Shown here one piece after another: positions 25,786 to 34,959 of a DNA stretch of 64,000 bases. A model generated the notes under the pieces. That model was not told where the DNA came from. It did not search any database and was given only the letters and a program-made list of their open reading frames with translations. The position numbers were made by a program, and so were the translations under genes. The stretch lies in NCBI GenBank assembly GCA_018268255.1, contig JAFDWX010000006.1:1-64000 (forward strand). The letters run 5' to 3'. Positions within the stretch are counted from its first letter, which is position 1. The number at the start of each line of letters is the position of its first letter. Origin of the DNA: Armatimonadota bacterium. GTDB lineage: Bacteria; Armatimonadota; Fimbriimonadia; Fimbriimonadales; Fimbriimonadaceae.

Positions 25786-26243
25786 TCTCGATGGCTGAGC
25801 TGTTGTCACAGCAACCTTGTCTCAAAGAACTCGACCCCGCCTCGATTGAATTCATGGCTGGTTGCGCCGCGAACACGTTCTTCCCACAAGGTACAGCACT
25901 TTTGCGCGAGGGGCAACGGGTCGAAAAAGTGTATCTGCTGCGGCACGGGAGAGTCGGAATCCAGGTCCACGTTCCCGGAAAAGGACCGAAGATCCTCGAC
26001 TCGGTGGGACCTGGCGAACTGATTGGCTGGTCAGCATTCGGACGCCCGGGTATGGCGCGAATGGACCTTGTCTCACTGGAAGATGTTCGAGCAATTTCGC
26101 TCGATGCAGAGTGCCTCGCCCGCAAGTGCGAATCCGATCCCAAGTTTGGATACGCGATGCTGGTCATGGTGGTCGACGTTCTGCAAAATCGCCTTCAATC
26201 GACGATTCTCCAGCTCTTGGATCTCTATGGCGACCGCTCTTAA
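25782..26243 (+). CDS. Stand-alone cyclic-nucleotide-binding-domain protein of the hydrogenase operon
   Basis: 153 residues forming a single CRP-type beta-roll: FFPQGTALLREGQRVEKVYL, LRHGRVGIQV, and GELIGWSAFG. The usual ERTSA-like ligand loop is replaced by RPGMARMDLVS. After the long C-helix the protein stops, with no helix-turn-helix. Proteins of this kind recur between the iron-sulfur and FAD subunit genes of bacterial group 3b hydrogenase operons, where they may be a structural or regulatory subunit rather than a transcription factor. It overlaps both neighbours. Confidence 0.8.
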   Translation: MISMAELLSQQPCLKELDPASIEFMAGCAANTFFPQGTALLREGQRVEKVYLLRHGRVGIQVHVPGKGPKILDSVGPGELIGWSAFGRPGMARMDLVSLEDVRAISLDAECLARKCESDPKFGYAMLVMVVDVLQNRLQSTILQLLDLYGDRS

Positions 26244-27060
26244 GCTCTCTACGCACGATCCCATGACTCCTCGAATCTGCGAGGTGCGCTCGTTCCGTCG
26301 CGAGACCGTCGACGTGTTTACGCTCGAAATCGAATCGGGTGGGATCGACTGGCAACCAGGGCAGTTCAACATGGTGGGCGCTATTGGCTCGCGTGAGATT
26401 CCCATCTCCATTTCGGGCGATCCAGCGCGCACCGACATCTGGACTCACACGATCCGGGAGGTGGGGAACTGCTCGCGCGCATTGGCCCACCTCCGCGCGG
26501 GGGATTCGGTGCTGATGCGTGGACCATTTGGAGTGGGCTGGCCCGAGGTGGAAGCGGAACACTCCGACCTGCTGGTGGTGTCCGGTGGCGTTGGTTTGGT
26601 TCCGTTGATGCCCACGTTGTATCTTGCTTCCCGCCGTCCGGCTCTCAAGACAACTCTGATCTATGGCTCGCGGTCACCTTGCGACGTTCTCTTTAGCCAC
26701 CGACTCGCTGAATGGTCCAGTTACCCCAATATGACCGTCCGCTTGACCGTTGATCACCCGGACACCGACTGGCACCACAACGTGGGGCTCGTCACCCGCC
26801 TCATTCCGACCAGTCCGATCAATCCGTTCACGACGATTGCGCTGATATGCGGTCCGGAGGTGATGATGCGGTTTACGGCGAGAGAGTTGCTTCGGGAGGG
26901 TATTTCGCCTCGGTCGATCTACGTTTCTATGGAGCGAAACATGAAATGCGGCATGGGATTATGCGGCCATTGCCAGCTTCGCGGCGAATTCGTGTGCTTG
27001 AGCGGGCCCGTGTATCCCTATGACCGCATCGCCAGATTGATGGAGATTCCAGAACTATGA
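26227..27060 (+). CDS. hyhG: Group 3b hydrogenase FAD/NAD(P)-binding subunit (HyhG type)
   Basis: 277 residues of the ferredoxin-NADP reductase-like family. The FAD region has WQPGQFNMVGAIGSREIPIS near 40. The NAD(P) region has VVSGGVGLVPLMPTLYLA near 118. A C-terminal [2Fe-2S] motif reads CGMGLCGHCQL...C near 245. It moves electrons between the hydrogenase and NADP(H). The open frame runs back into the CNBD gene; ATG 26227 (MATALKLST) gives a 17-bp overlap and the expected length. The stop overlaps the small-subunit start as ATGA. Confidence 0.9.
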   Translation: MATALKLSTHDPMTPRICEVRSFRRETVDVFTLEIESGGIDWQPGQFNMVGAIGSREIPISISGDPARTDIWTHTIREVGNCSRALAHLRAGDSVLMRGPFGVGWPEVEAEHSDLLVVSGGVGLVPLMPTLYLASRRPALKTTLIYGSRSPCDVLFSHRLAEWSSYPNMTVRLTVDHPDTDWHHNVGLVTRLIPTSPINPFTTIALICGPEVMMRFTARELLREGISPRSIYVSMERNMKCGMGLCGHCQLRGEFVCLSGPVYPYDRIARLMEIPEL

Positions 27061-27812
27061 ACGCCCAGCCTTATCGACCGACGTTGGCTGTGTGGAAACT
27101 TGCCTCATGCGATGGCTGTCAGCTGACACTCCTGGATTGCGAGGACGATCTCCTGGAAATCGCGGGAGCAGTCACGATCGCCCACTTTCCCGAGGCCACC
27201 TCAAACAAACAGCCGGGGCCGTACGACATTTCGCTTGTTGAAGGATCGGTCGCAAATCCAGCCACTGCAGCCCTAGTGCAGCAGATTCGGTCGGAGAGCA
27301 AGGTCGTCGTCGCGATTGGTGCCTGTGCCACTTCGGGTGGCGTGCAGGCCCTCCGCAATTTTGCTGATGTCGAAGCGTATAAGAGCAGTGTTTACCCATA
27401 CCCAGAGTGGATTGAAGCCACGCCTGACTGCTTGCCCGTTTCCTCTTTCGTCAAGGTCGACTACGAATTGAGAGGATGTCCAATAAGCGCGAAGCAGTTG
27501 CTCGAGTTTTTGAGAGCGGTGCTTTCGGGAGAAAAGCCACGCTTTCCAACATACAGCGTTTGCACTGAGTGCAAGTTGAGGGGGGTCACATGTTTGGCAG
27601 TTTCAAGAGGCGAGTCGTGCATGGGGCCCATTACTCAAGCTGGATGCGGAGCACTTTGTCCTGGCTTTAACCGCGGATGTTACGGGTGCTTCGGTCCGTG
27701 CGAGGAAGCAAACGTGGAGGCGTACAAGAAGCTTGCTGGGGCTCACGACGCAGTGCGTCGATTGAAGATGATCGTGACGAACTTCGAGACGCCCAAAGGA
27801 GCAACTCAATGA
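27057..27812 (+). CDS. hyhS: [NiFe] hydrogenase small subunit, group 3b
   Basis: 251 residues. KLASCDGCQLTLLDCEDDL near 15 gives the proximal-cluster Cys. VVAIGACATSGGVQALRN and ELRGCPISAKQ are conserved. The second half has CTECKLRG, CMGPITQAGCGALCP and CYGCFGPC cluster ligands. No signal peptide is present. The context with a CNBD protein, an FAD subunit and the L1-type large subunit defines the NADP-linked bidirectional group 3b (sulfhydrogenase-like) enzyme. Confidence 0.93.
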   Translation: MNAQPYRPTLAVWKLASCDGCQLTLLDCEDDLLEIAGAVTIAHFPEATSNKQPGPYDISLVEGSVANPATAALVQQIRSESKVVVAIGACATSGGVQALRNFADVEAYKSSVYPYPEWIEATPDCLPVSSFVKVDYELRGCPISAKQLLEFLRAVLSGEKPRFPTYSVCTECKLRGVTCLAVSRGESCMGPITQAGCGALCPGFNRGCYGCFGPCEEANVEAYKKLAGAHDAVRRLKMIVTNFETPKGATQ

Positions 27813-29086
27813 AGACCCTGAAGTTTGGCGAGATCAGTCGCGTGGAGGGTGAGGGCAGCGTGACTCTCCACAAAAACGGCGATCAACTGGAGTCGGTGGA
27901 ACTCCGAATATTCGAGCCGCCCAGGTTCTTCGAGGCCTTTCTACAGGGCCGGGATTTCAGCGAAGTCCCCGACATCACGGCGCGAATCTGTGGGATTTGC
28001 CCCATCGCATATCAAGTCTCTTGCAGTCTGGCCATCGAGCGCGCGTTCGGAATGGAGGTCAGTCCGGAAATCGAATCGCTGCGCCGACTGATCTACTGCG
28101 GGGAGTGGATCAAGAGCCACGCTCTGCACATCCATCTGCTCCATCTCCCGGATTTCTTTGGCTTTGCAGATGGGATCGAAATGTCGCGGGTGTATCCAGA
28201 GGAGATCCTTCGGGGCCTGCGCATCAAAAAGGCGGGCAATAGGTTGATGGAGGCCGTGGGTGGACGTGCGGTTCACCCAATCAACTTACGCGTGGGCGGT
28301 TTTGCCTCGGCTCCCGAACCGAGAGTTTTGCAGGAATTGGTGCCGACACTCGATGCCGCGTTGGAGGATGCCATTGCAGCGGTCCATTGGGTCGCCCGCA
28401 TTGAATTCCCCCACTTTGAGCCCGAGACGCCGTATGTGGCGATGGTCCATGAATCTGAATATCCCATCCACCAGGGGAAGTTGGCTTCAAGCGAGGGCAC
28501 AGTTTGGACGGACGAGGAGTTTGAATCCAGCATCGCGGAAATTCAGGTTCCTCACTCCAATTCACTCCATTACCGACTCGATGGAAAGAGTTATCAAGTC
28601 GGACCGCTGGCAAGATTCAATCTCAACCGTGAGCGACTGACTCCAATCGCTCATCAACTCGCATCGAAGGTGTTTGAGCACGGCCCAATCCGGAATCCGT
28701 TCAAGAGCGTGCTGGTTCGAGCCATCGAAACGGTATTTGCGCTCGAAGAATCGCTGAAGCTCATTGCCAATTACGTGCCCCCTGAACTTTCGTTGATCGT
28801 GGCGAATCCCCGTGCTGCAGTGGGCCGAGGGTGTTCCGAAGCGCCCCGAGGGATCTGCTTCCACAGCTATGAACTGGCAGCAGATGGGTCGGTCGTCCGT
28901 GCAAATATCGTTCCACCGACGTCACAGAATCTTGCCTGCATTGAAGATGATCTGAAATCATGGGCTAGCGAGTTCTTGGATTCTGACGAACTCCAGTTTG
29001 AGTGCGAGCGGATGGTCCGGAACTTCGACCCGTGCATCTCATGTGCAACCCACTTTCTCAGGATTCGAGAAGGCAATGAAGTATGA
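27809..29086 (+). CDS. hyhL: [NiFe] hydrogenase large subunit, group 3b
   Basis: 425 residues. ISRVEGEGSV near the start, RICGICPIAYQVSC near 60 and DPCISCATHF near 410 supply the four nickel-ligand cysteines. A short tail (LRIREGNEV) after the final His is the likely cleavage product of the next-encoded protease. A longer open frame exists, but ATG 27809 overlaps the small-subunit stop (ATGA) and starts the canonical text. The group 3b enzyme oxidises or evolves H2 with NADP(H), and some members also reduce polysulfide. Confidence 0.93.
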   Translation: MKTLKFGEISRVEGEGSVTLHKNGDQLESVELRIFEPPRFFEAFLQGRDFSEVPDITARICGICPIAYQVSCSLAIERAFGMEVSPEIESLRRLIYCGEWIKSHALHIHLLHLPDFFGFADGIEMSRVYPEEILRGLRIKKAGNRLMEAVGGRAVHPINLRVGGFASAPEPRVLQELVPTLDAALEDAIAAVHWVARIEFPHFEPETPYVAMVHESEYPIHQGKLASSEGTVWTDEEFESSIAEIQVPHSNSLHYRLDGKSYQVGPLARFNLNRERLTPIAHQLASKVFEHGPIRNPFKSVLVRAIETVFALEESLKLIANYVPPELSLIVANPRAAVGRGCSEAPRGICFHSYELAADGSVVRANIVPPTSQNLACIEDDLKSWASEFLDSDELQFECERMVRNFDPCISCATHFLRIREGNEV

Positions 29087-29532
29087 AAATCGTTGTGGTT
29101 GGGTTGGGTGTCCCATTTCGCGGCGATGACCAAGCTGGAGTGCTGGCCGCTCAGGCAACATTGCCGAACTCCGATCACTTCGAAGTTAAGATCCTCTCTG
29201 ATCCATGCGATCTACTCGACGCTGTTGCGGACGCCGACGGCGCGATAATCGCCGATGCGTTGCAATGTGATCTTGAACCGGGAACCGTCGTGCGCTGGGA
29301 TGTTCTTCGCGACCCTTTTCCAACCATAACGAGCAGCGTCCATCTCATTAGTCTTGAGCAGGTTCTCGATTTGGGTAAGTCCTTGGGACTGCTGCCATGC
29401 AAGTTGGTTCTCTACGGAATCGCCGGTAAGGCATTTGGCTTAGGCGAAGAGGTTACGGAGCAGGTTCAAGATGCCGCCGAGTCGGTTGCCCGCTCCATCA
29501 TCGAGGAAGTGAACGAATGGAGCCTCCATTGA
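29083..29532 (+). CDS. Hydrogenase maturation protease for the group 3b hydrogenase
   Basis: 149 residues. VVGLGVPFRGDDQAGVL at the N-terminus carries the first acidic nickel-sensing residues; IIADALQ and SSVHLISLEQ carry the second Asp and the His. It overlaps hyhL by 4 bp and hypF by 16 bp. Low similarity to the protease at 17540 fits the rule of one endopeptidase per large subunit. Confidence 0.87.
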   Translation: MKIVVVGLGVPFRGDDQAGVLAAQATLPNSDHFEVKILSDPCDLLDAVADADGAIIADALQCDLEPGTVVRWDVLRDPFPTITSSVHLISLEQVLDLGKSLGLLPCKLVLYGIAGKAFGLGEEVTEQVQDAAESVARSIIEEVNEWSLH

Positions 29533-31799
29533 TTCGCTATCGCGCTCAAGTCTCAGGCTCTGTCCAAGGCGTTGGTTTCCGACCTTTTGTCTATGGTCTA
29601 GCCCTTCAACTTGGGATTTCCGGTTGGGTCTCCAATACGCCGCTTGGAGCCGAAGTCCAGGCGCAAGGCGAGCGTGAATGGGTGACCTCATTCTTCGAGA
29701 AAATCAAGTCCGAGATACCGTTTCCCGCACGGATTACTGCGATGGAGTTCACGGAAATGCCCACCGAAGACTCATCGGGCTTTTCGATTCGAGAGAGCAG
29801 AACCTCGGGCTCAATTAGAGCCACGGTCCTGCCCGACATCGCGACGTGCTCCGCCTGCCTGACTGAACTCCGAGACCCTACCGACCGGCGCTACCTCTAT
29901 CCATTTATCAACTGCACCCACTGCGGTCCGCGCTACAGCATCATCAAACAACTGCCGTACGATCGCCCCGGGACCTCCATGGCAGGATTCCCGCTTTGCC
30001 CGGATTGCCTTCGGGAATACCAGGACCCCACAGACCGGCGATTCCATGCTCAGCCGATCGCTTGCCCGCGTTGTGGACCGCATTTGGAGTTGTGGGAACC
30101 TGATGGTCGGGTGATCGCCGAGCGCTACCAGGCTCTTGAACGGGCGGCCATGGCACTCCAATCAGGCGAGATTGTTGCCGTTAAGGGAATCGGCGGCTTC
30201 CACCTGATGGTTGATGCCCGGAACGATGTGGCCGTGCGCCGCCTGCGGGAACGTAAGAAAAGGGAATCCAAACCACTCGCGGTCATGGTGCCCTCTCTAG
30301 AGTGGGTGAGTCACCACTACGAACTCTCGGATGCTGAGTGGAAGCTCCTGGCGTCTCCGGAAGCTCCAATCGTGATCGTCAACGGTTCGGGATCGCTTGC
30401 GGAATCGGTTGCGCCAGACTCTTCCATGGTTGGCCTGCTGGCTCCTTACTCTCCGCTCCACTGGCTCCTGATGGACATTCTGGGCTTCCCCGTGGTGGCA
30501 ACCAGCGGAAATCTGAGCGACGAACCTATCTGCACCGACGAGCGAGAAGCAGTCCAACGCTTTGATGGAATTGCGGACCTTCTCTTGGTCCACAACCGGC
30601 CGATCGTGAGACCCATCGATGATTCGGTCGCTCGGGTGATGGATGGCGAACCGGTTATTTGGCGCCGTGCACGTGGTTATGCGCCGATGCCGGTGCCGTT
30701 AGCTGGAATCGAGGCGGGTGTGTTAGCTGTTGGCGGGCATCTCAAGAACTCAGTTGCACTTTCGCTCGATGGAATGGCTGTAGTGGGCCAGCATGTCGGC
30801 GATTTGGACACCCAACCTGCTCGAATGAGGATGGTAGAAGAATCTCACGACCTTGCAGCGCTCTACCACCTCGAGCCGAAAACCGTAATCCACGACTTGC
30901 ATCCTGATTACGCATCTACCCTCTTCGCTAAGGCCAAACAGTGGCCAACAAAATCCGTCCAGCATCACATCGCCCATGCAGCATCGTGCTTGGCTGAAAA
31001 CGAGGTCGATAGCCGTTCGATGATCGTGGTGTGGGATGGCACAGGCTTGGGAACCGATGGAACCATTTGGGGTGGAGAGTTCTTCGCATTTGAGGATGGC
31101 CAGATCCAGCGGATCGCTCATCTGCGGCCATTTCCGCTCGTAGGTGGAGATGTAGCAGTCCGGGAGCCGCGTCGGTCAGCTCTCGGAGTCCTTTTTGAAG
31201 CGTTCGGTGAGGTGCCGATCGAATTTGCTGATTGGCTGGGAAGCGCGTTTGAATTGAAGGGCTCGAAGGCTTTGCTTTCTCTGCTCAGATCCGGCACAAG
31301 CTCTGTGATGACTTCAAGCGCGGGAAGGCTGTTCGATGCGTTCGCCTCACTCGGAGCGAAATTCCATGTTTCGAGATTTGAAGGAGATGCGCCGATGAGG
31401 TTCGAATCCTTGGCTAAGGGAGAGGTTCAAACTATGGGATACCCATTCCCGATTCGCCAGGAAAACGGCCTCCACATTCTTGACTGGGAACCGGCTTTGC
31501 AGCAATTGCGAACCGCGCTCACAACAGTGACTTCTCCATCCGAGATTTCCGGCATGTTTCACTGCGGACTTGCCAACGCCATCGGCCAACTCGCGGTGGA
31601 TCTTCACTTCGAACGAGTCGGATTGAGTGGTGGCTGCTTCCAAAACAGCCTATTGTTCGAATCGACTTGTCAGGCGCTTCGGTCCCACAAAATCCAGGTA
31701 TTCAGCCACCATGGAATCCCGCCCGGTGATGGCGGCCTTGCCTACGGGCAACTCGCGGCGTCCAAGTTCGGATGGACCATGGGGAGGGAGGTTCGATAG
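29517..31799 (+). CDS. hypF: Carbamoyltransferase HypF
   Basis: 760 residues, full length. Acylphosphatase domain about 1-90 (VSGSVQGVGFRPFVYGLA). Two zinc fingers follow: CSACL...CTHCG near 105-135 and CPDCL...CPRCG near 160-185. The YrdC-like domain spans about 200-380 (VAVKGIGGFHLMVDA, KRESKPLAVMV). A Kae1-like domain has HHIAHAASCLAEN near 482 and LSGGCFQN near 703. HypF activates carbamoyl phosphate and transfers the carbamoyl group to the HypE C-terminal cysteine, the first step to the CN ligands. ATG 29517 lies within the protease gene end. Confidence 0.95.
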   Translation: MEPPLIRYRAQVSGSVQGVGFRPFVYGLALQLGISGWVSNTPLGAEVQAQGEREWVTSFFEKIKSEIPFPARITAMEFTEMPTEDSSGFSIRESRTSGSIRATVLPDIATCSACLTELRDPTDRRYLYPFINCTHCGPRYSIIKQLPYDRPGTSMAGFPLCPDCLREYQDPTDRRFHAQPIACPRCGPHLELWEPDGRVIAERYQALERAAMALQSGEIVAVKGIGGFHLMVDARNDVAVRRLRERKKRESKPLAVMVPSLEWVSHHYELSDAEWKLLASPEAPIVIVNGSGSLAESVAPDSSMVGLLAPYSPLHWLLMDILGFPVVATSGNLSDEPICTDEREAVQRFDGIADLLLVHNRPIVRPIDDSVARVMDGEPVIWRRARGYAPMPVPLAGIEAGVLAVGGHLKNSVALSLDGMAVVGQHVGDLDTQPARMRMVEESHDLAALYHLEPKTVIHDLHPDYASTLFAKAKQWPTKSVQHHIAHAASCLAENEVDSRSMIVVWDGTGLGTDGTIWGGEFFAFEDGQIQRIAHLRPFPLVGGDVAVREPRRSALGVLFEAFGEVPIEFADWLGSAFELKGSKALLSLLRSGTSSVMTSSAGRLFDAFASLGAKFHVSRFEGDAPMRFESLAKGEVQTMGYPFPIRQENGLHILDWEPALQQLRTALTTVTSPSEISGMFHCGLANAIGQLAVDLHFERVGLSGGCFQNSLLFESTCQALRSHKIQVFSHHGIPPGDGGLAYGQLAASKFGWTMGREVR

Positions 31800-31803
31800 T
31801 ACG

Positions 31804-32061
31804 ATGTGTTTAGCGATCCCAGGAAAAGTTTCCTCGATTCAGGAGAAATCTCTCCTGGAACGCACGGGACAAGTGGCGTTTGGCTCAATTTCCAAAGAAG
31901 TCAACTTGGCCTTTGTGCCAGAGGCGAACGTCGGTGACTACGTAATGGTGCACGTAGGGGTGGCCATCTCGGTGATCGACGAAGCCGAGGCCCAGCAAGT
32001 CTTTGAATATTTGGAGCGGATGGAGGAGCTTGCAGAGTTGCAAGATCAGAGTTCACCGTGA
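31804..32061 (+). CDS. hypC: Hydrogenase assembly chaperone HypC
   Basis: 85 residues. [14 protein letters not shown] has the essential Cys2 exposed after Met removal. [20 protein letters not shown] completes the OB-like fold. It shuttles the Fe(CN)2CO unit with HypD. ATG 31804 lies 4 bp after hypF; the longer open frame upstream is antisense noise. The stop overlaps the hypD GTG. Confidence 0.94.
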   Translation: MCLAIPGKVSSIQEKSLLERTGQVAFGSISKEVNLAFVPEANVGDYVMVHVGVAISVIDEAEAQQVFEYLERMEELAELQDQSSP

Positions 32062-33152
32062 AATACCTCGACGAGTATCGCTCTCCGGAACTCGCCCAAA
32101 AATATGCGAGGGAAATCCGAACGATCACGACGCAACCGTGGACGATTATGGAGGTGTGCGGAGGCCAAACCCACTCGATAGTCCGATATGGCCTTAAGGA
32201 CCTGCTTCCTTCACAAGTTGAACTGGTTCACGGGCCAGGCTGCCCAGTCTGTGTAACTCCTATTTCGCATATCGATCTGGCGGTGGAGATCGCCAAAATT
32301 CCAGGCTGTGCGCTTTGTTCGTTCGGAGACATGCTCCGGGTGCCGGGTTCTTGCGGAGACCTTCTCTCCTCAAAGGCGGCAGGCGCGGACGTTCGCCCCG
32401 TATATTCGCCCCTCGACGCCGTGAAGATGGCGCAGAACGATCCGTCGCGTGAGTACGTTTTCTTTGCAGTCGGATTCGAGACCACGGCACCGGCGAACGC
32501 TTTGGCCATCCGTACGGCTGCTCTTTGGGGGCTGACCAACTTTAGCGTTCTTGTGGCTCATGTTCGGGTTCCCCCTGCTTTGGAGGCGATTCTGACGTCT
32601 CCCGGGAATCGGGTGCAGGGCTTTTTAGCTGCTGGGCACGTGTGTGCCATTATGGGAACTCAGGAATACGTTACCATCGCGGAGACTTATGGAGTTCCGA
32701 TCGTCGTAACCGGATTTGAGCCTGTTGACCTGCTGCTCGGAGTGCTTTGCTGCATCAACCAGCTGGAGCAGGGACGACACGAAGTTGAAAACCCCTACAG
32801 CCGAGTCGTGCGCGAGTGCGGCAATTCCAGTGCTCGAAGTTTAGTCGACGAGGTTTTTGTGGTCGGCGATCGCGAGTGGAGAGGGTTGGGGATTGTTGGC
32901 AACAGCGGATTGCACCTCAGTCCTGCGTATCGGTCTTTTGACGCCACCGGTAAGTTCGGCCTTATCGCGCCGCCGGCTGCTTCTCCGTCCGAGTGCCAAG
33001 CAGCGGAGGTCCTGCGAGGAAGGCTCAAACCCGATCAATGTCCAGCGTTCGGCTGCCGATGCACTCCAGAGGCACCTCTCGGTGCGCCCATGGTTTCGTC
33101 CGAAGGCGCGTGTGCCGCTTACTATCGCTACCGACCTGTGGAGTCGCCATGA
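32058..33152 (+). CDS. hypD: Hydrogenase formation protein HypD
   Basis: 364 residues. Conserved motifs include [11 protein letters not shown] near 31, [11 protein letters not shown] near 59, and [11 protein letters not shown]. The C-terminal Cys set ([11 protein letters not shown]) binds the [4Fe-4S] cluster. HypD is the scaffold on which CN and CO ligands are attached to Fe. The start is GTG 32058 sharing bases with the hypC stop (GTGA). Confidence 0.95.
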   Translation: MKYLDEYRSPELAQKYAREIRTITTQPWTIMEVCGGQTHSIVRYGLKDLLPSQVELVHGPGCPVCVTPISHIDLAVEIAKIPGCALCSFGDMLRVPGSCGDLLSSKAAGADVRPVYSPLDAVKMAQNDPSREYVFFAVGFETTAPANALAIRTAALWGLTNFSVLVAHVRVPPALEAILTSPGNRVQGFLAAGHVCAIMGTQEYVTIAETYGVPIVVTGFEPVDLLLGVLCCINQLEQGRHEVENPYSRVVRECGNSSARSLVDEVFVVGDREWRGLGIVGNSGLHLSPAYRSFDATGKFGLIAPPAASPSECQAAEVLRGRLKPDQCPAFGCRCTPEAPLGAPMVSSEGACAAYYRYRPVESP

Positions 33153-34201
33153 CCGATGCCAATTTCACCAACGTTCGCTGCCCGATTCCTTCTGTGGATC
33201 AATCGATTGTGCAGCTAGCCCACGGAGGAGCCGGGCGCATCGCCCAAAAGCTGTTGGACCAGGTTTTTCGACCCATTCTCCACAACCCGGCTCTCGACGA
33301 ACTGCACGACTCGGCTCGTGTGACCTCTGAGAGCGGCAAATTGGCATTTTCTACCGACGCATTTGTGGTGCATCCGTGGAGATTTCCTGGAGGGGACATT
33401 GGTTCGCTCGCTGTGCATGGAACCGTGAACGACTTGGCCATGGCTGGTGCTCGCCCGTTGGCCCTGTCGATGGCCTTCATCATTGAGGAAGGTTTCAAGA
33501 TTGCCGATCTGATGACGGTGATTGAGAGCATGCGGAATGCCGCCGACCGAGCTCGTGTTGCCGTCGTCGCAGCAGATACCAAAGTGGTTGAGCGCGGAAA
33601 GGGCGACGGAATATTTCTGGTGTCCTCGGGGATCGGGGAGATGGTCGCTGAAAGGCCCATTTTGCCGACTTCCGTGCGAGAGGGAGATCGAGTGATCGTG
33701 AGTGGGTGCTTGGCTCGACACGGAGTCGCGGTCATGTGCGCTCGCGACGGGCTGGACCTCGATCCAGTGGTCGAAAGTGATTCGACGCTCGTCCACGAAC
33801 CTGCACTGGCCCTTCTCAAAGAGGGCATTGAGGTTCACTGCTTCCGCGATATCACCAGGGGTGGACTCGCAACCGTTCTGAACGAGATCGCAAGTGCTGG
33901 ATCAGTGGGTATCCGAATCGAAGAAGCGAGAACTCCCGTGAGAGAAGACGTTGCCTCGGTCTGCGAACTGCTCGGCCTCAATCCGCTTTACGTTGCCTGT
34001 GAGGGAAGATTTGTCGCCTTTGTTGCCGAAAAGCACGCCTCCAGAGCGATCGAAATACTCCGAGATTACGACTGCAGTAAGGGAGCTACCGATATTGGAG
34101 TGGTCGAAGGACGAGCTGGCCAAGTGGTGATGAAGAGCTTGATCGGAGTTGATCGAGTATTGGACCTTCTATCCGGGGAGCAGCTTCCTCGAATCTGCTA
34201 G
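33149..34201 (+). CDS. hypE: Hydrogenase maturation protein HypE
   Basis: 350 residues of the AIR-synthase fold: [51 protein letters not shown], and [16 protein letters not shown]. It ends PRIC, with the C-terminal cysteine that receives the carbamoyl group and is dehydrated to thiocyanate. ATG 33149 overlaps the hypD stop. Its TAG stop overlaps the hypB stop on the other strand (CTAG). Confidence 0.95.
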   Translation: MTDANFTNVRCPIPSVDQSIVQLAHGGAGRIAQKLLDQVFRPILHNPALDELHDSARVTSESGKLAFSTDAFVVHPWRFPGGDIGSLAVHGTVNDLAMAGARPLALSMAFIIEEGFKIADLMTVIESMRNAADRARVAVVAADTKVVERGKGDGIFLVSSGIGEMVAERPILPTSVREGDRVIVSGCLARHGVAVMCARDGLDLDPVVESDSTLVHEPALALLKEGIEVHCFRDITRGGLATVLNEIASAGSVGIRIEEARTPVREDVASVCELLGLNPLYVACEGRFVAFVAEKHASRAIEILRDYDCSKGATDIGVVEGRAGQVVMKSLIGVDRVLDLLSGEQLPRIC

Positions 34202-34875
34202 CCGATTTTCGCCTTTTGAGCCGTAAGGAGGAACTCCGCCCACGCCTCGATCCCAGCTCCGGTTCGCGCGGAAGTTTCCAGGATTTTTGCTTGCGGTGTC
34301 ACGCTGGAAATGTTGGTGATCGCCAGTTCGCGGTCGAACTCCACTGCGGTAGCTAGATCTGTCTTGGTGATCACAACCGCTTGGGAGCTTTTGAATATCG
34401 TTGGATATTTGAGCGGCTTGTCTTCGCCCTCGGTTACAGAAAGCAGCGTAACCCGAATGTCTTCTCCGAGATCGTGCGAGGCAGGACAGACGAGGTTGCC
34501 GACATTTTCGATGATCAGGAGGTCGAGTCCGACGACACCAAGTTGATCGGCTGCGCTCTGGATCATGTTGGCCTCCAGGTGGCAATATCCGTCGGTCTCG
34601 ATTTGGAGGACCTCGGCGCCGTGGCCCGAAAGTCGCTCGGCATCGTGGTTCGTCGCGAGGTCTCCAACAATGACCCCAACTTTGATTTGGCTGGTCAGCA
34701 GACGGAGCGTTTTGGCGAGAAGTTCTGTCTTCCCAGAACCTGGGGAGGAAACCACGTTCAGCACGAAGATCCCTTGTCTCTTGAATTCCTCTCGAAGGCG
34801 ACTCGCCAACCCATCGTTCTTTTCAAGAATCGCCTTACCGACGGCCAGAACCCGCGCGTTTGAACTAGATTCCAT
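34198..34875 (-). CDS. hypB: Hydrogenase nickel-incorporation GTPase HypB
   Basis: 225 residues. The P-loop is SSPGSGKTELL near 43. DGYCHLEA near 94 and PASHDLGED hold metal-site residues. ITKTDLA is the guanine-specificity motif. The N-terminus has no His-rich nickel-storage stretch. HypB hydrolyses GTP during nickel insertion with HypA. It is transcribed toward hypE, separately from the hypFCDE run, and has its own promoter region shared with the esterase gene. Confidence 0.94.
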   Translation of the reverse strand: MESSSNARVLAVGKAILEKNDGLASRLREEFKRQGIFVLNVVSSPGSGKTELLAKTLRLLTSQIKVGVIVGDLATNHDAERLSGHGAEVLQIETDGYCHLEANMIQSAADQLGVVGLDLLIIENVGNLVCPASHDLGEDIRVTLLSVTEGEDKPLKYPTIFKSSQAVVITKTDLATAVEFDRELAITNISSVTPQAKILETSARTGAGIEAWAEFLLTAQKAKIG

Positions 34876-34959
34876 ACCTTAAGTGTAACTCAATGGATAC
34901 AGAGGAGCCGCCGTCTGGGCTGCGGTGGGTAAATTCCTGAGTACCATGTTAGCAAGAGC

